Assembly (NCBI GenBank): GCA_003486945.1
Contig: DNFL01000023.1
Location: forward strand, 1 to 8,630
From: Hyphomonas sp.
GTDB taxonomy: Bacteria > Pseudomonadota > Alphaproteobacteria > Caulobacterales > Hyphomonadaceae
Direction: 5' to 3'
DNA length: 8,630 bases
Shown: piece by piece, positions 1 to 5,952 of the stretch
How positions within the stretch are numbered: the first letter of the stretch is position 1
Layout of the letters: the number at the start of each line of letters is the position of its first letter
Translations under genes and position numbers: made by a program
Notes under the pieces: model-generated
Seen by the model: the letters and a program-made list of their open reading frames with translations, nothing else
What the model was told of the DNA's origin: nothing
Databases searched by the model: none

Positions 1-656
1 GTGTGGTCGGTATAGTCACCAGCATAGTCGACGCCGCCATGCTTGCCGTCAAACTCAAGCTCTTCGGCAACGAAGTACTTGTAGCCAACATCGAGCGTGA
101 GGCGGTCAGACAGCTTCAGGCCGACGCCGATCAGGCCCTGGTAGGCCAGGCCAGCAGCGGTATCCGCGAAGCCGTTTGCGGCGTTCAGGTTCGGCGAAGT
201 GCCCGTGACGCGGTTGGTGGCTTTCGCGCGAACGCGAGTACCGCCGACACCGGCGCCAATGTAAGGACGAATGGTGCCGTCCTTGTTGAAATCGTAGATG
301 CCGTTCAGCATCGCGTCCATGACGGTGACATAGCCGTCCGGCGAAACGGTCGTGCCGGGCAGAGTGCCCGAAATCGAATTCGGCACTTCAAGGTCACCGG
401 TGCGGACACCGAAGACGCCTTCGAAACGCAGGCCGTTGTCGAAACCGTAGCCCAGGCCGAGCGAACCGCCGAGGAGTTCGGATGCATCCGAATCACCAGC
501 GAGCTTGCCGTTCACGTTGTCTTTTGCGTCGTGATCGAGACGGCCGTCGAACGTGTACTGCAGGTCAGCGCGGGAGTACCAGCCTTCCGCGTGTGCAGTG
601 AGACCAGCAGACGCAAAAGCGGCTGCGGCGGTCGCGCACATCAGAGTTTTCTTCAT
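1..656 (-). CDS. Outer-membrane beta-barrel protein, OmpA/opacity-like N-terminal domain (3' end outside window)
   Basis: The reverse strand is open from ATG at 656 to the left edge, giving 218 residues without a stop. Residues 1-23 form a typical signal peptide: MKK, a hydrophobic Ala-rich core, and AHA before Glu-Gly-Trp-Tyr. The mature part alternates polar and hydrophobic residues with many Gly and aromatic residues. Examples are GSLGLGYGFDNGLRFEGVFG, RPYIGAGVGG near 134-143, and a late strand LTLDVGYKYF. That pattern fits an eight-stranded outer-membrane barrel of the OmpA/OMP25 type. An AGGGGA Shine-Dalgarno (663-668) lies seven bases before the ATG. Whether a peptidoglycan-binding OmpA C-terminal domain follows cannot be seen. 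It is the first gene downstream of tRNA-His and has a long leader region of its own. Opposite-strand reading frames here are shadows. I am confident of a barrel protein and not of the exact family. Confidence 0.85.
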   Translation of the reverse strand, partial: MKKTLMCATAAAAFASAGLTAHAEGWYSRADLQYTFDGRLDHDAKDNVNGKLAGDSDASELLGGSLGLGYGFDNGLRFEGVFGVRTGDLEVPNSISGTLPGTTVSPDGYVTVMDAMLNGIYDFNKDGTIRPYIGAGVGGTRVRAKATNRVTGTSPNLNAANGFADTAAGLAYQGLIGVGLKLSDRLTLDVGYKYFVAEELEFDGKHGGVDYAGDYTDH

Positions 657-978
657 ACTCAATCCCCTTTTGTGTGCCGATGAGACGGGATTGTCCTCGG
701 CCGCAGGTTCATACGGAAATAACCGCATGGAGTGGTGTTAATTCGTTTTTGCGGATTCCGCGAGCGAAATCCCCGATAGAATAGCCGGATTTCGTGGAAA
801 TTTCCGCCTACCGCGGCCCTTTTGCAACACGTTCGCGCCGGGGTCAAACGCTGCACCGTTAACAACCGGACAGGATCATCCGGGCACCTTTTTTTCGCCC
901 GATTTCGCCTCATTTTGCGTCGGCCAGTGCTCCAAAAGAGGTGCCTGCCGGGTTCCGGGATTCGCGCTGAGGGGGAGA
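657..978 (-). promoter_or_regulatory. Upstream region of the outer-membrane protein gene, with dyad symmetries
   Basis: This 322-base gap between tRNA-His and the barrel gene has no credible gene. The frames that cross it run into the tRNA or lack a ribosome-binding site. It should contain the porin-like gene's promoter. Read on the minus strand, TATTCT (778-783) is a possible -10, but the -35 position is poor (CGGAAA, 801-806). Three symmetric elements are visible: CGAAATCC/GGATTTCG arms at 765-772 and 787-794, the palindrome GGAAATTTCC at 796-805, and GCGGATTCCGC at 751-761. The first two would flank or overlap the proposed -10 and -35. The promoter is an inference and the repeats are directly visible. 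Confidence 0.4.
765..794. repeat. Inverted repeat, 8-bp perfect arms with 14-base spacer
   Basis: CGAAATCC at 765-772 is the exact reverse complement of GGATTTCG at 787-794. The spacer contains the AT-rich stretch with the possible -10 of the outer-membrane protein gene. This could be a regulator site or an RNA hairpin in a leader. There is no T-tract, so it is not an intrinsic terminator. Confidence 0.5.
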
Positions 979-1055
979 TGGTACCGCCTTCCCGGTTTGA
1001 ACGGGAGACCTCTAGATCCACAATCTAGCGCTCTAACCAACTGAGCTAAGGCGGC
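979..1055 (-). tRNA. tRNA-His (GTG anticodon), CCA encoded
   Basis: Read on the minus strand, the cloverleaf is complete. The acceptor is GCCGCCU (1055-1049) paired with AGGCGGU, the D-stem is GCUC/GAGC, and the anticodon stem is CUAGA/UCUAG around loop UUGUGGA. The T-arm is UCCCG/CGGGA with loop UUCAAAC. The anticodon GUG lies at 1019-1021. The discriminator base is A (982), followed by an encoded CCA (979-981). The first pair is G1:U72, and the base before G1 is T, so there is no templated G-1. This matches the alphaproteobacterial tRNA-His identity set (A73, U72, no G-1), which differs from most bacteria (G-1:C73). Short protein-like frames crossing this gene are spurious. Confidence 0.97.
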
Positions 1056-1067
1056 AACTCCTCGCGG

Positions 1068-1096
1068 GACATACAGTCTGCGGGGTATGCATTCAA
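1068..1096 (-). promoter_or_regulatory. Candidate promoter of tRNA-His
   Basis: On the minus strand, TTGAAT (1091-1096) and TATGTC (1068-1073) are separated by exactly 17 bases, and the -10 ends 12 bases before G1 of the tRNA. This position suits a short 5' leader removed by RNase P. The hexamers match the sigma-70 consensus only moderately (4/6 and 3/6), so this is a plausible reading. Read-through from nusG remains possible because no intrinsic terminator is visible between the genes. Confidence 0.4.
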
Positions 1097-1140
1097 GCAG
1101 GGGACAGTCCAGAAACCGTCCATAACTGCGTGTGGAGAGT

Positions 1141-1683
1141 CTAAACCTTGACGACCTGTTCGAACTCGAGGTCGACCGGCGTTCCGCGGCCGAAGATCGA
1201 CACCGTGACCTTCAGGCGGCCATTGGCCTCGTCGATCTCCTCGACAGCGCCTTCGAAGCCCTGGAACGGGCCATCGTTGACCTGAACCTGCTCACCGATC
1301 TCGAACGAGACCTTCGGACGCGGACGCTCCGCTGCCGAATCGGTCGACTTGCCGAGAATGCGATCCACTTCGCGCTGGCGCACCGGCAGGGGCTTCTTGC
1401 CGCCTTCCGCACCGAGGAAACCCGAGACTTTCGGCGTGTCCTTGACGAGGTGGTAGATGTCATCCGTCAGCTGCGCCTTCATCAGCACGTAGCCGGGGAA
1501 ATAGCGCTTCTCGACGGTTTTCTTCTTGCCGCGGGCGACCTCGACAACCTCTTCGGTCGGCACCTCGATCTCCTCGATCAGGTGGGTCAGGCCCTTGCGT
1601 TCCGCCTGTTCACGGATGGTGGCCGCAACCTTCTTCTCGAAGTTCGAGTAGGCATGGACGATATACCACTTGGCTTCAGGCAT
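1141..1683 (-). CDS. nusG: Transcription termination/antitermination factor NusG
   Basis: This is a 180-residue protein, close to the 181 of E. coli NusG. The N-terminal NGN domain starts with KWYIVHAYSNFEKKV and contains VPTEEVVEV and the KRYFPGYVLMK segment that contacts RNA polymerase. A linker follows, then a C-terminal KOW domain (about 127-180) with VNDGPFQGFEGAVEEID and SIFGRGTPVDLEF. NusG binds the RNA polymerase clamp, raises processivity and contacts Rho or ribosomal protein S10 through the KOW domain. Start: ATG at 1683 gives the family-like N-terminus, with AGGAG 12 bases upstream. An alternative ATG at 1728 shares a base with the secE stop and would add 15 non-family-like residues, though its overlap suggests translational coupling. 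It is in an operon with secE. The expected rplK is not downstream; tRNA-His is. Confidence 0.95.
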   Translation of the reverse strand: MPEAKWYIVHAYSNFEKKVAATIREQAERKGLTHLIEEIEVPTEEVVEVARGKKKTVEKRYFPGYVLMKAQLTDDIYHLVKDTPKVSGFLGAEGGKKPLPVRQREVDRILGKSTDSAAERPRPKVSFEIGEQVQVNDGPFQGFEGAVEEIDEANGRLKVTVSIFGRGTPVDLEFEQVVKV

Positions 1684-1727
1684 GGGCCGAGCGCGCTCCT
1701 GCAGGTCTGGATTGGAGGCCAGCGTCA

Positions 1728-1976
1728 TCACGCGCCCCGGATGAAGTTCACGAAGTAGGTTATGAGCGTATCGGTCAGGAAAAGGAAGATCGCGATGATG
1801 ATCGACATGATGATCACGAAGATCGTCGCCTGGATCGTCTCCTGACGTGTCGTCCACGTCACCTTGTTGCCCTCTGCCCGCACCTGCGAGAAGAAGGTCA
1901 GCGGACCGACCCGCTTTTTCTTTTCCTTGGGCGCCTGCGGCGCCTTTGGGGGCTTTTCGGCCATTACGTCACTCAT
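1728..1976 (-). CDS. secE: Preprotein translocase subunit SecE
   Basis: This is an 82-residue protein of the short single-spanning SecE type found in most bacteria. It has a charged, Lys/Pro-rich N-terminus, then the conserved amphipathic segment ending QVRAEGNKVTWTTRQET (about 30-47), whose KVTW(P/T)TRxET core is the SecE signature. One transmembrane helix follows (about 48-73, TIFVIIMSIIIAIFLFLTD...), with FVNFIRGA at the end. SecE clamps SecY in the inner-membrane SecYEG channel. I chose ATG at 1976 (MSDVMAEK); the ATG at 1964 (MAEK) is equally possible because neither has a strong Shine-Dalgarno. An upstream in-frame ATG at 2141 would add residues unlike SecE. The stop TGA overlaps the alternative nusG start by one base. 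The tRNA-Trp gene often found upstream of secE is not here. Confidence 0.94.
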   Translation of the reverse strand: MSDVMAEKPPKAPQAPKEKKKRVGPLTFFSQVRAEGNKVTWTTRQETIQATIFVIIMSIIIAIFLFLTDTLITYFVNFIRGA

Positions 1977-2174
1977 TGTTGAAAGGCGGGCGGATAACCC
2001 GTTTGCAGCCCGGCGTCCACGGCAAATCTGCACCGGAAACGCCCAGTTTAAGCCATGTGGGCCCGCTTTGGGAGGGGGACAAGGCCGGAAAGACCCGGGT
2101 TCCTGCACTGACAGCCCCGCCTTCCCTGTCTTCTCCGGCAAAACCGGAAAGTAAACAGGGCAGACGCCGCAGCG
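1977..2174 (-). other. secE upstream gap with a 37-base imperfect hairpin
   Basis: No gene is visible here. It must hold the secE-nusG promoter, but I find no convincing -35/-10 pair; TAAACT near 2050 is a weak -10 candidate. At 2124-2160 an imperfect hairpin has an outer stem CCCTGT/ACAGGG and an inner stem TCCGG/CCGGA around a five-base loop. It starts 14 bases after the MFS stop codon on the minus strand. It lacks a downstream T-run, so it is better read as a 3' mRNA structure or non-canonical terminator of the SDR-MFS operon. Confidence 0.4.
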
Positions 2175-3491
2175 TCAGCCTGCTCTGACAAACCGCGAAA
2201 TGCGCGCGTTGGCGACCAGCATAGCAAGACCCGTAAGGATGCTGGCGAAGGGCACCAGAAGGAGGGCCCAGCCGAGGCCATTCTGCACCCCCGCCGCCGT
2301 GACGGAATCGCTGGCAAAGCCGACGATCAGAGGCCCCAGCGCAGGACCGAACAGGCCGGAGCCGATCATCACGAGGCTGGACGCCTGCGCCTGCCTTCCG
2401 GGACCGGCAACCAGATGCGCCGCGCCAAACGACCAGGGCAGCATGAACGCGAAGGAAAACATCGCCGGAACCATGAGAGCAATTGCCATCCATCCCTCCG
2501 GCACGAACAGCGCGGCGGCGGTGGTGAAGCTCGCGATCAGGAAAAGGATTGCAGGCGGGCCGAGCACCCTGCCTGTTCCGGAGCGAACCACCCGGTCAAA
2601 TCCACGGCCGCCGATGAGCGTGCCCACGATCCCCATCAGACCTTGCAGGAGGCCGAATGTCAGGCCGACTTCGCTTGCGGTGTAACCGTGGGTGCGGATC
2701 AGGAAAGGCGCGGCAAAAGCGTAGAAAGGTGTCGCCGCAAATCCGATGATGACAGAGCCGATGAACAGCCAGCGAAAGGCCGGCGACGAAAGCAGTTTCA
2801 GACTCGAACGGAAGAACGGCTCGGCACTTGCCGCGCCTTCGCGCCGTGGCTGTGTCGGGCCTGCAGCGAAGTACAGGAGCAAGGCGAGCACGATGCCGAT
2901 GGCACCTGCGCCAAAGAACGCCATACGCCAGCCGTATGCGTCGCTGACTGCGCCGCCTACTGCAAACCCGACCATCGAGCCGAGCGGAATTCCCATCGAG
3001 AAAATTCCAATCGCCATGCCGCGAAACTGCGGGCGTATCCGGCGCGCGATCAGCGCATGGCCTGACGGCACGGCGCCGGCTTCGCCGAACGCGACACCGA
3101 ACCGCGTGATGGCGAGAAATACAAAGCTGGCGGCGAGCCCCGAGAGGGACGTCATCGCGCTCCACACCAGAATGCAGAAAACCAGCACCAGCCGCGTCGA
3201 GCCGCGATCTGCAAAACGCGCGAGTGGCAAGGACATCAGCGAATAGCACACGGCAAAGGCAATGCCGGTGACGAGGCCGAGCTGCGTGTCGCTGAGGCCA
3301 AGGTCGGTACGGATGGCCTCAGCCAGGATGAAAGGAAGTATCCTGTCGATCTGGCAAAGCATGCTGACCAACAGCAGAACCAGAAGAAGTGTCCATGCGC
3401 GCAGGCCGGCAAAGTAATCTTCATGCGGAGCAAATACGGACGGCGCTGGAACAGGCATGAGGCGCTCGGCGTCAATTTCCCGATAGGTCAT
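2175..3491 (-). CDS. Major facilitator superfamily transporter, Spinster-like
   Basis: This is a 438-residue inner-membrane protein with about 12 hydrophobic segments. The segment after the first helix reads LCQIDRILPFILAEAIRTDLGLSDTQLGLVTG, like the (Y/I)DRxxLxxLxxPIxxDLGLSDxQxG block of Spinster-type MFS proteins. Motif A is LARFADRGSTR (about 90-100). Other helices carry AITRFGVAFGEAGAVPSGHALI and IFSMGIPLGSMVGFAVGGAVSDAYGWRMAFF, also typical. A hydrophilic loop with PTQPRREGAASAEP separates the two six-helix halves. The transported compound cannot be told from sequence. ATG at 3491 was chosen because it overlaps the SDR stop as ATGA, a standard coupled start; the longer frame to 3548 lies inside the SDR gene. 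Co-transcription with the SDR, opposite a TetR gene, suggests uptake or efflux of the SDR's substrate or product. Confidence 0.88.
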   Translation of the reverse strand: MTYREIDAERLMPVPAPSVFAPHEDYFAGLRAWTLLLVLLLVSMLCQIDRILPFILAEAIRTDLGLSDTQLGLVTGIAFAVCYSLMSLPLARFADRGSTRLVLVFCILVWSAMTSLSGLAASFVFLAITRFGVAFGEAGAVPSGHALIARRIRPQFRGMAIGIFSMGIPLGSMVGFAVGGAVSDAYGWRMAFFGAGAIGIVLALLLYFAAGPTQPRREGAASAEPFFRSSLKLLSSPAFRWLFIGSVIIGFAATPFYAFAAPFLIRTHGYTASEVGLTFGLLQGLMGIVGTLIGGRGFDRVVRSGTGRVLGPPAILFLIASFTTAAALFVPEGWMAIALMVPAMFSFAFMLPWSFGAAHLVAGPGRQAQASSLVMIGSGLFGPALGPLIVGFASDSVTAAGVQNGLGWALLLVPFASILTGLAMLVANARISRFVRAG

Positions 3492-4417
3492 GCGCGGCCC
3501 GCCTCGCTGGCGAAGGACACGCCCGTCAGTTGTTCCGACACGCGCCACAGGCGCTCGGCCGTTTCCGGGTCCAGAGCCGCTTGAGGTATTCGTGAAGGCG
3601 CCGGATAGCCGCGCAGCTCTGCTGGACCATTGGGCCCGTAATAACCTCCCGGCGCAGCTTGAGGCGACGTTGCCGCGAACAAGGTTGGCAGGGCGCCTTT
3701 GGCGGCGGACTGAAACATCAGGCGCGCGAACCTGCGCTCCAGACTGATCCGTTCCTGGCCCGGCGCATTGAAAAGCAAGTTGGTGCGGGAAAGGCCGGGA
3801 TGCGCGGACAGGCTGGTGACGCCCCAGCCACTTGCCTCACTGCGCCGGTGCATTTCCAGCGCGAAGACAAGGCAGGCCAGCTTCGACTGGGCGTAGACCG
3901 GAAAAGGATCATAAGCCTGCTTTGCCTGCAGGTCGTCGAAGTTCATTCGTCCGCGCCCTGCGGCAATGCTCGATACTGTGACAACCCGCGCCGCCCTGCC
4001 CTTCTGGAGCATAGGCATCAGATGCGCCGTCAGCGCAAAATGGCCGAGATAGTTGGTGCCGAGCTGAAGTTCGAATCCATCCTCCGTCTCAAGACGTTTC
4101 GGTGGCACCATGACGCCGGCGTTGTTGATCAAGAGGTCGATTGAACCGGTCTGGCCCTTGAGCCGCGCGGCAAAGCCCTCCACCGATTTCAGGCTTGCGA
4201 GGTCGAGTTGCTCGAAACGGACCTTTCCAGTCCGGGCTTTCGCCTGGATCTTGCCGACAGAAGCTGCTCCGTTCCGGAAGTTTCGCCCAGCAATCACGAC
4301 CTCCGCCCCGGCGCGCGCGAGTTCCAGGGCCGTTTCATATCCAAGCCCGCCTGTGCCTGTGACCACCGCCACGCGGCCCTTCTGTGAGGGCATTTCTGAA
4401 ACTGTCCATTTTGTCAT
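3488..4417 (-). CDS. SDR-family NAD(P)-dependent oxidoreductase, retinol-dehydrogenase-like
   Basis: This is a 309-residue cytosolic short-chain dehydrogenase. The Rossmann fold starts VAVVTGTGGLGYETALELARAGAEVVIAGRN (glycine motif at 20-26). It is followed by D72 in FEQLDLASL, NNAG (98-101), N122 in LGTNYLGHF, catalytic Ser in VTVSS (149-150) and the YxxxK pair Y175/K179. HPG lies soon after (about 206). These are all the residues expected for a carbonyl/alcohol oxidoreductase with catalytic Asn-Ser-Tyr-Lys. The length and the GYETA and YAQSKLA segments fit the extended retinol dehydrogenase/WWOX-like group. The glycine loop is one residue shorter than the usual TGxxxGxG. ATG at 4417 has AGAAGG (4425-4430) seven bases upstream. 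It is first in an operon with the MFS gene (ATGA overlap) and probably controlled by the divergent TetR regulator. The substrate is unknown. Confidence 0.9.
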   Translation of the reverse strand: MTKWTVSEMPSQKGRVAVVTGTGGLGYETALELARAGAEVVIAGRNFRNGAASVGKIQAKARTGKVRFEQLDLASLKSVEGFAARLKGQTGSIDLLINNAGVMVPPKRLETEDGFELQLGTNYLGHFALTAHLMPMLQKGRAARVVTVSSIAAGRGRMNFDDLQAKQAYDPFPVYAQSKLACLVFALEMHRRSEASGWGVTSLSAHPGLSRTNLLFNAPGQERISLERRFARLMFQSAAKGALPTLFAATSPQAAPGGYYGPNGPAELRGYPAPSRIPQAALDPETAERLWRVSEQLTGVSFASEAGRA

Positions 4418-4446
4418 AGGTTCACCTTCTCAAGGATTCGCACTTG

Positions 4447-4482
4447 GTGTAATATTAAATTACACTGAGTGCAATATTGCAT
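4447..4482. promoter_or_regulatory. Likely TetR operator cluster in the divergent SDR/TetR promoter region
   Basis: Four copies of a GTGYAAT-type half-site alternate in orientation: GTGTAAT (4447-4453), ATTACAC (4459-4465), GTGCAAT (4469-4475) and ATTGCAT (4476-4482). Together they make the 7+5+7 palindrome at 4447-4465, the 8+1+8 near-palindrome ATTACACT-G-AGTGCAAT at 4459-4475 with one mismatch, and the perfect palindrome TGCAATATTGCA at 4470-4481. The 17-bp odd-centred site has the usual geometry of a TetR-family operator. The cluster ends two bases before the TetR gene's Shine-Dalgarno, so binding would block both divergent promoters. The stretch is far more AT-rich than its surroundings. 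Confidence 0.72.
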
Positions 4483-4483
4483 T

Positions 4484-4488
4484 GAAGG
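4484..4488 (+). promoter_or_regulatory. Ribosome-binding site of the TetR-family gene
   Basis: GAAGG sits six bases before the ATG at 4495 and fixes that start over other in-frame or upstream possibilities. Confidence 0.6.
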
Positions 4489-4494
4489 TAATTT

Positions 4495-5097
4495 ATGGCA
4501 TCAGGTCAGACCAAGGGCCCGGCGACGGAGGGATTGCGCGAGCGAAAGCGGCGCGAGACCCTGCAACGCATCACGGCGGCGGGCATGCGCCTGTTCATCA
4601 AGCAGGGCTATGACAACACGACGCTCGACGAGATCGCGGCGGAGGCCGGCATCTCGCGGCGCACGTTCTTCTATTACTTCAAGTCCAAGGACGAGATTCT
4701 GCTGTCCATGCAGCGCCTGAATAGCGGCCGGCTGACAGAAGCGGTGCGCAACGCGCCCGCAGGCGCCAGTCCGCTGGAAACGATCCGCGACGCCGTCATC
4801 CGGGTAAGCGAAGAGATACCGGCGCGGGAAATGATCGGAATCCACCGCCTGATGAAATCGAGCGCGGCGGTGCAGGCGCGTAAGCACATTACCTATGTCG
4901 AGAACGAGAATGCGCTGGTTGAGGCGCTGCGCGTGAAGTTTCCGGGCCCGAAACACGAGACAGCGCTGAAGCTGGCAGCGATGATGTCGGTCGGCGCAAT
5001 GCGGCTGGCTGTCGAAACGCTGGATGAGGAGAACGGCAAGCGGCCGCTGCCGGACATCCTGCGCGACATCTACGCGACGCTCGACAAGGGCGTCTGA
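4495..5097 (+). CDS. TetR/AcrR-family transcriptional regulator
   Basis: This is a 200-residue protein. The N-terminal DNA-binding domain (about 15-70) has the family pattern: RERKRRETLQRITAAGMRLFIKQGYDNTTLDEIAAEAGISRRTFFYYFKSKDEILL. It includes a helix-turn-helix (about 43-62) and the TFFYYFxSKDEIL ending. The remaining 130 residues are helical and variable, as expected of a ligand-binding dimerisation domain. It is divergent from the SDR-MFS operon with a 77-bp gap that holds paired inverted repeats. It probably represses itself and that operon until a small hydrophobic inducer binds, perhaps the SDR substrate or MFS cargo; this is inference. Its last 28 bases overlap, tail to tail, the 3' end of the DUF2189 gene. 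Confidence 0.92.
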   Translation: MASGQTKGPATEGLRERKRRETLQRITAAGMRLFIKQGYDNTTLDEIAAEAGISRRTFFYYFKSKDEILLSMQRLNSGRLTEAVRNAPAGASPLETIRDAVIRVSEEIPAREMIGIHRLMKSSAAVQARKHITYVENENALVEALRVKFPGPKHETALKLAAMMSVGAMRLAVETLDEENGKRPLPDILRDIYATLDKGV

Positions 5098-5867
5098 ACC
5101 AGCGCCTTGTAGGCATGCCAGCTCGCCATGCCGATGATGGGGAACACGATGGCGAGGCCGATGAAGGCGAAGAGGATGCCGAGGAGCGTCAGCGCGACGA
5201 TCAGCACCGCCCATAGGAACATCGGAAAGAAGTTGCGGTTGACCGCGCGGACGCTGGTCGCCAGCGCCATGAAGACATTGTAGCGCCGGTCGAGCAGCAT
5301 CGGGGCGGCAAGGGCGGCGAGCGCATAGTTGCAGAAGGCGACGAAGCCGCCAGTGGCGAGGCCGATCAGCACCATCAGCTGTCCGGCGGGGTCGAGCAGC
5401 ACGAAGTTCAGGAAATCCGACCGGTCCCGCAGGATGCGCCAGGTGGAGAGGGCGTAAATGACCTGCGCCATGCGGGTCCACAGGAAGTAGAGGAAGACGA
5501 GCAGCAGGCCGAGGATCAGCTGTTCCTTGTGGGCCGCGTCGCGCACCCAGAACACGTCGATCAGGCGCGGCTTCTTCCCTTCGGAGAGGCTGCGGGAGGC
5601 GGCGTAGAGGCCCATGCCGAGCATCGGCCCGACGAGCAGGAAGCCGCCGAGCAGGACGTAGAACCAGCTGGCTGAGCCTGTAGACCAGAGCAGCCAGAAA
5701 ATGCCGGCGCTGACGGCGGCGAGGATCAGGCCATAGAGGGTGGCGGTGGCGGGGATGGCGCAGAAGTCGCGCCAGCCGGCGGCGAGCCAGCCGAGCGGGG
5801 CGCTGAGAGGGATGGGGTTGATCTGCGGCAGGCGCACGGGCGGCGCCGGGCTGTGTGTTTCGTCCAA
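5070..5867 (-). CDS. DUF2189-family integral membrane protein (TTG start)
   Basis: This is a 265-residue polytopic membrane protein. Hydrophobic blocks fall at about 43-61, 67-90, 116-138, 162-192 and 212-248, suggesting five to seven helices. The C-terminus GLAIVFPIIGMASWHAYKALV matches the GHATWHAYRDLV-type ending of DUF2189, and PLGWLAAGWRDF near 24-35 matches its start. The family has no assigned biochemical function. I chose TTG at 5867 because a strong GGAGG (5873-5877) lies five bases upstream, and the encoded protein (MDETHSPAPPVRLPQINPI...) has the family's usual length. A longer open frame continuing to 6467 runs antisense into the acyl-CoA dehydrogenase gene and is spurious. The gene ends inside the TetR gene (28-bp convergent overlap). 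Its leader carries alternative hairpins just before the ribosome-binding site. Confidence 0.87.
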   Translation of the reverse strand: MDETHSPAPPVRLPQINPIPLSAPLGWLAAGWRDFCAIPATATLYGLILAAVSAGIFWLLWSTGSASWFYVLLGGFLLVGPMLGMGLYAASRSLSEGKKPRLIDVFWVRDAAHKEQLILGLLLVFLYFLWTRMAQVIYALSTWRILRDRSDFLNFVLLDPAGQLMVLIGLATGGFVAFCNYALAALAAPMLLDRRYNVFMALATSVRAVNRNFFPMFLWAVLIVALTLLGILFAFIGLAIVFPIIGMASWHAYKALVQTPLSSVA

Positions 5868-5879
5868 ATTATCCTCCCC

Positions 5880-5902
5880 GGCGGTTTCCGCCTTTTGGCG
5901 GA
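5880..5902 (-). promoter_or_regulatory. Alternative hairpins upstream of the DUF2189 ribosome-binding site
   Basis: Three blocks, GGCGG (5880-5884), CCGCC (5888-5892) and GGCGG (5897-5901), can form two mutually exclusive stems. One pairs blocks 1 and 2 with a three-base loop. The other pairs blocks 2 and 3 with a four-base loop, extendable to six pairs (5887-5902). In the minus-strand mRNA the first stem ends two bases before GGAGG (5873-5877), so its formation could affect ribosome access. On the plus strand the first stem is followed by TTTT and resembles a weak terminator, but no plus-strand gene ends here. Confidence 0.4.
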
Positions 5903-5952
5903 TAGTGAGGGGCAAAGCGGGGATCGGCATCTCCGGAAAACTACGTAGGGTG

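Noticed and set aside
3..683. 226-residue plus-strand open frame
   Set aside because: It is antisense to the barrel protein, which has a signal peptide, a Shine-Dalgarno and family-like strands. The plus frame matches nothing recognisable.
866..895. Plus-strand terminator-like element: CCGGA/TCCGG stem followed by a seven-T run
   Set aside because: The geometry is fair, but five bases separate stem and T-run, the stem is short, and no plus-strand gene ends upstream. It does not fit the minus-strand tRNA transcript either.
822..1028. Plus-strand open frame ending in a VPPSRFERETS-like peptide
   Set aside because: Its C-terminal part is the reverse complement of the tRNA-His gene, a well-known source of false proteins, and it lacks a ribosome-binding site.
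1141..1857. 238-residue version of NusG starting MDDTSGDD
   Set aside because: The extra N-terminus lies inside secE in another frame. NusG homologues begin a few residues before KWYIVHAYS.
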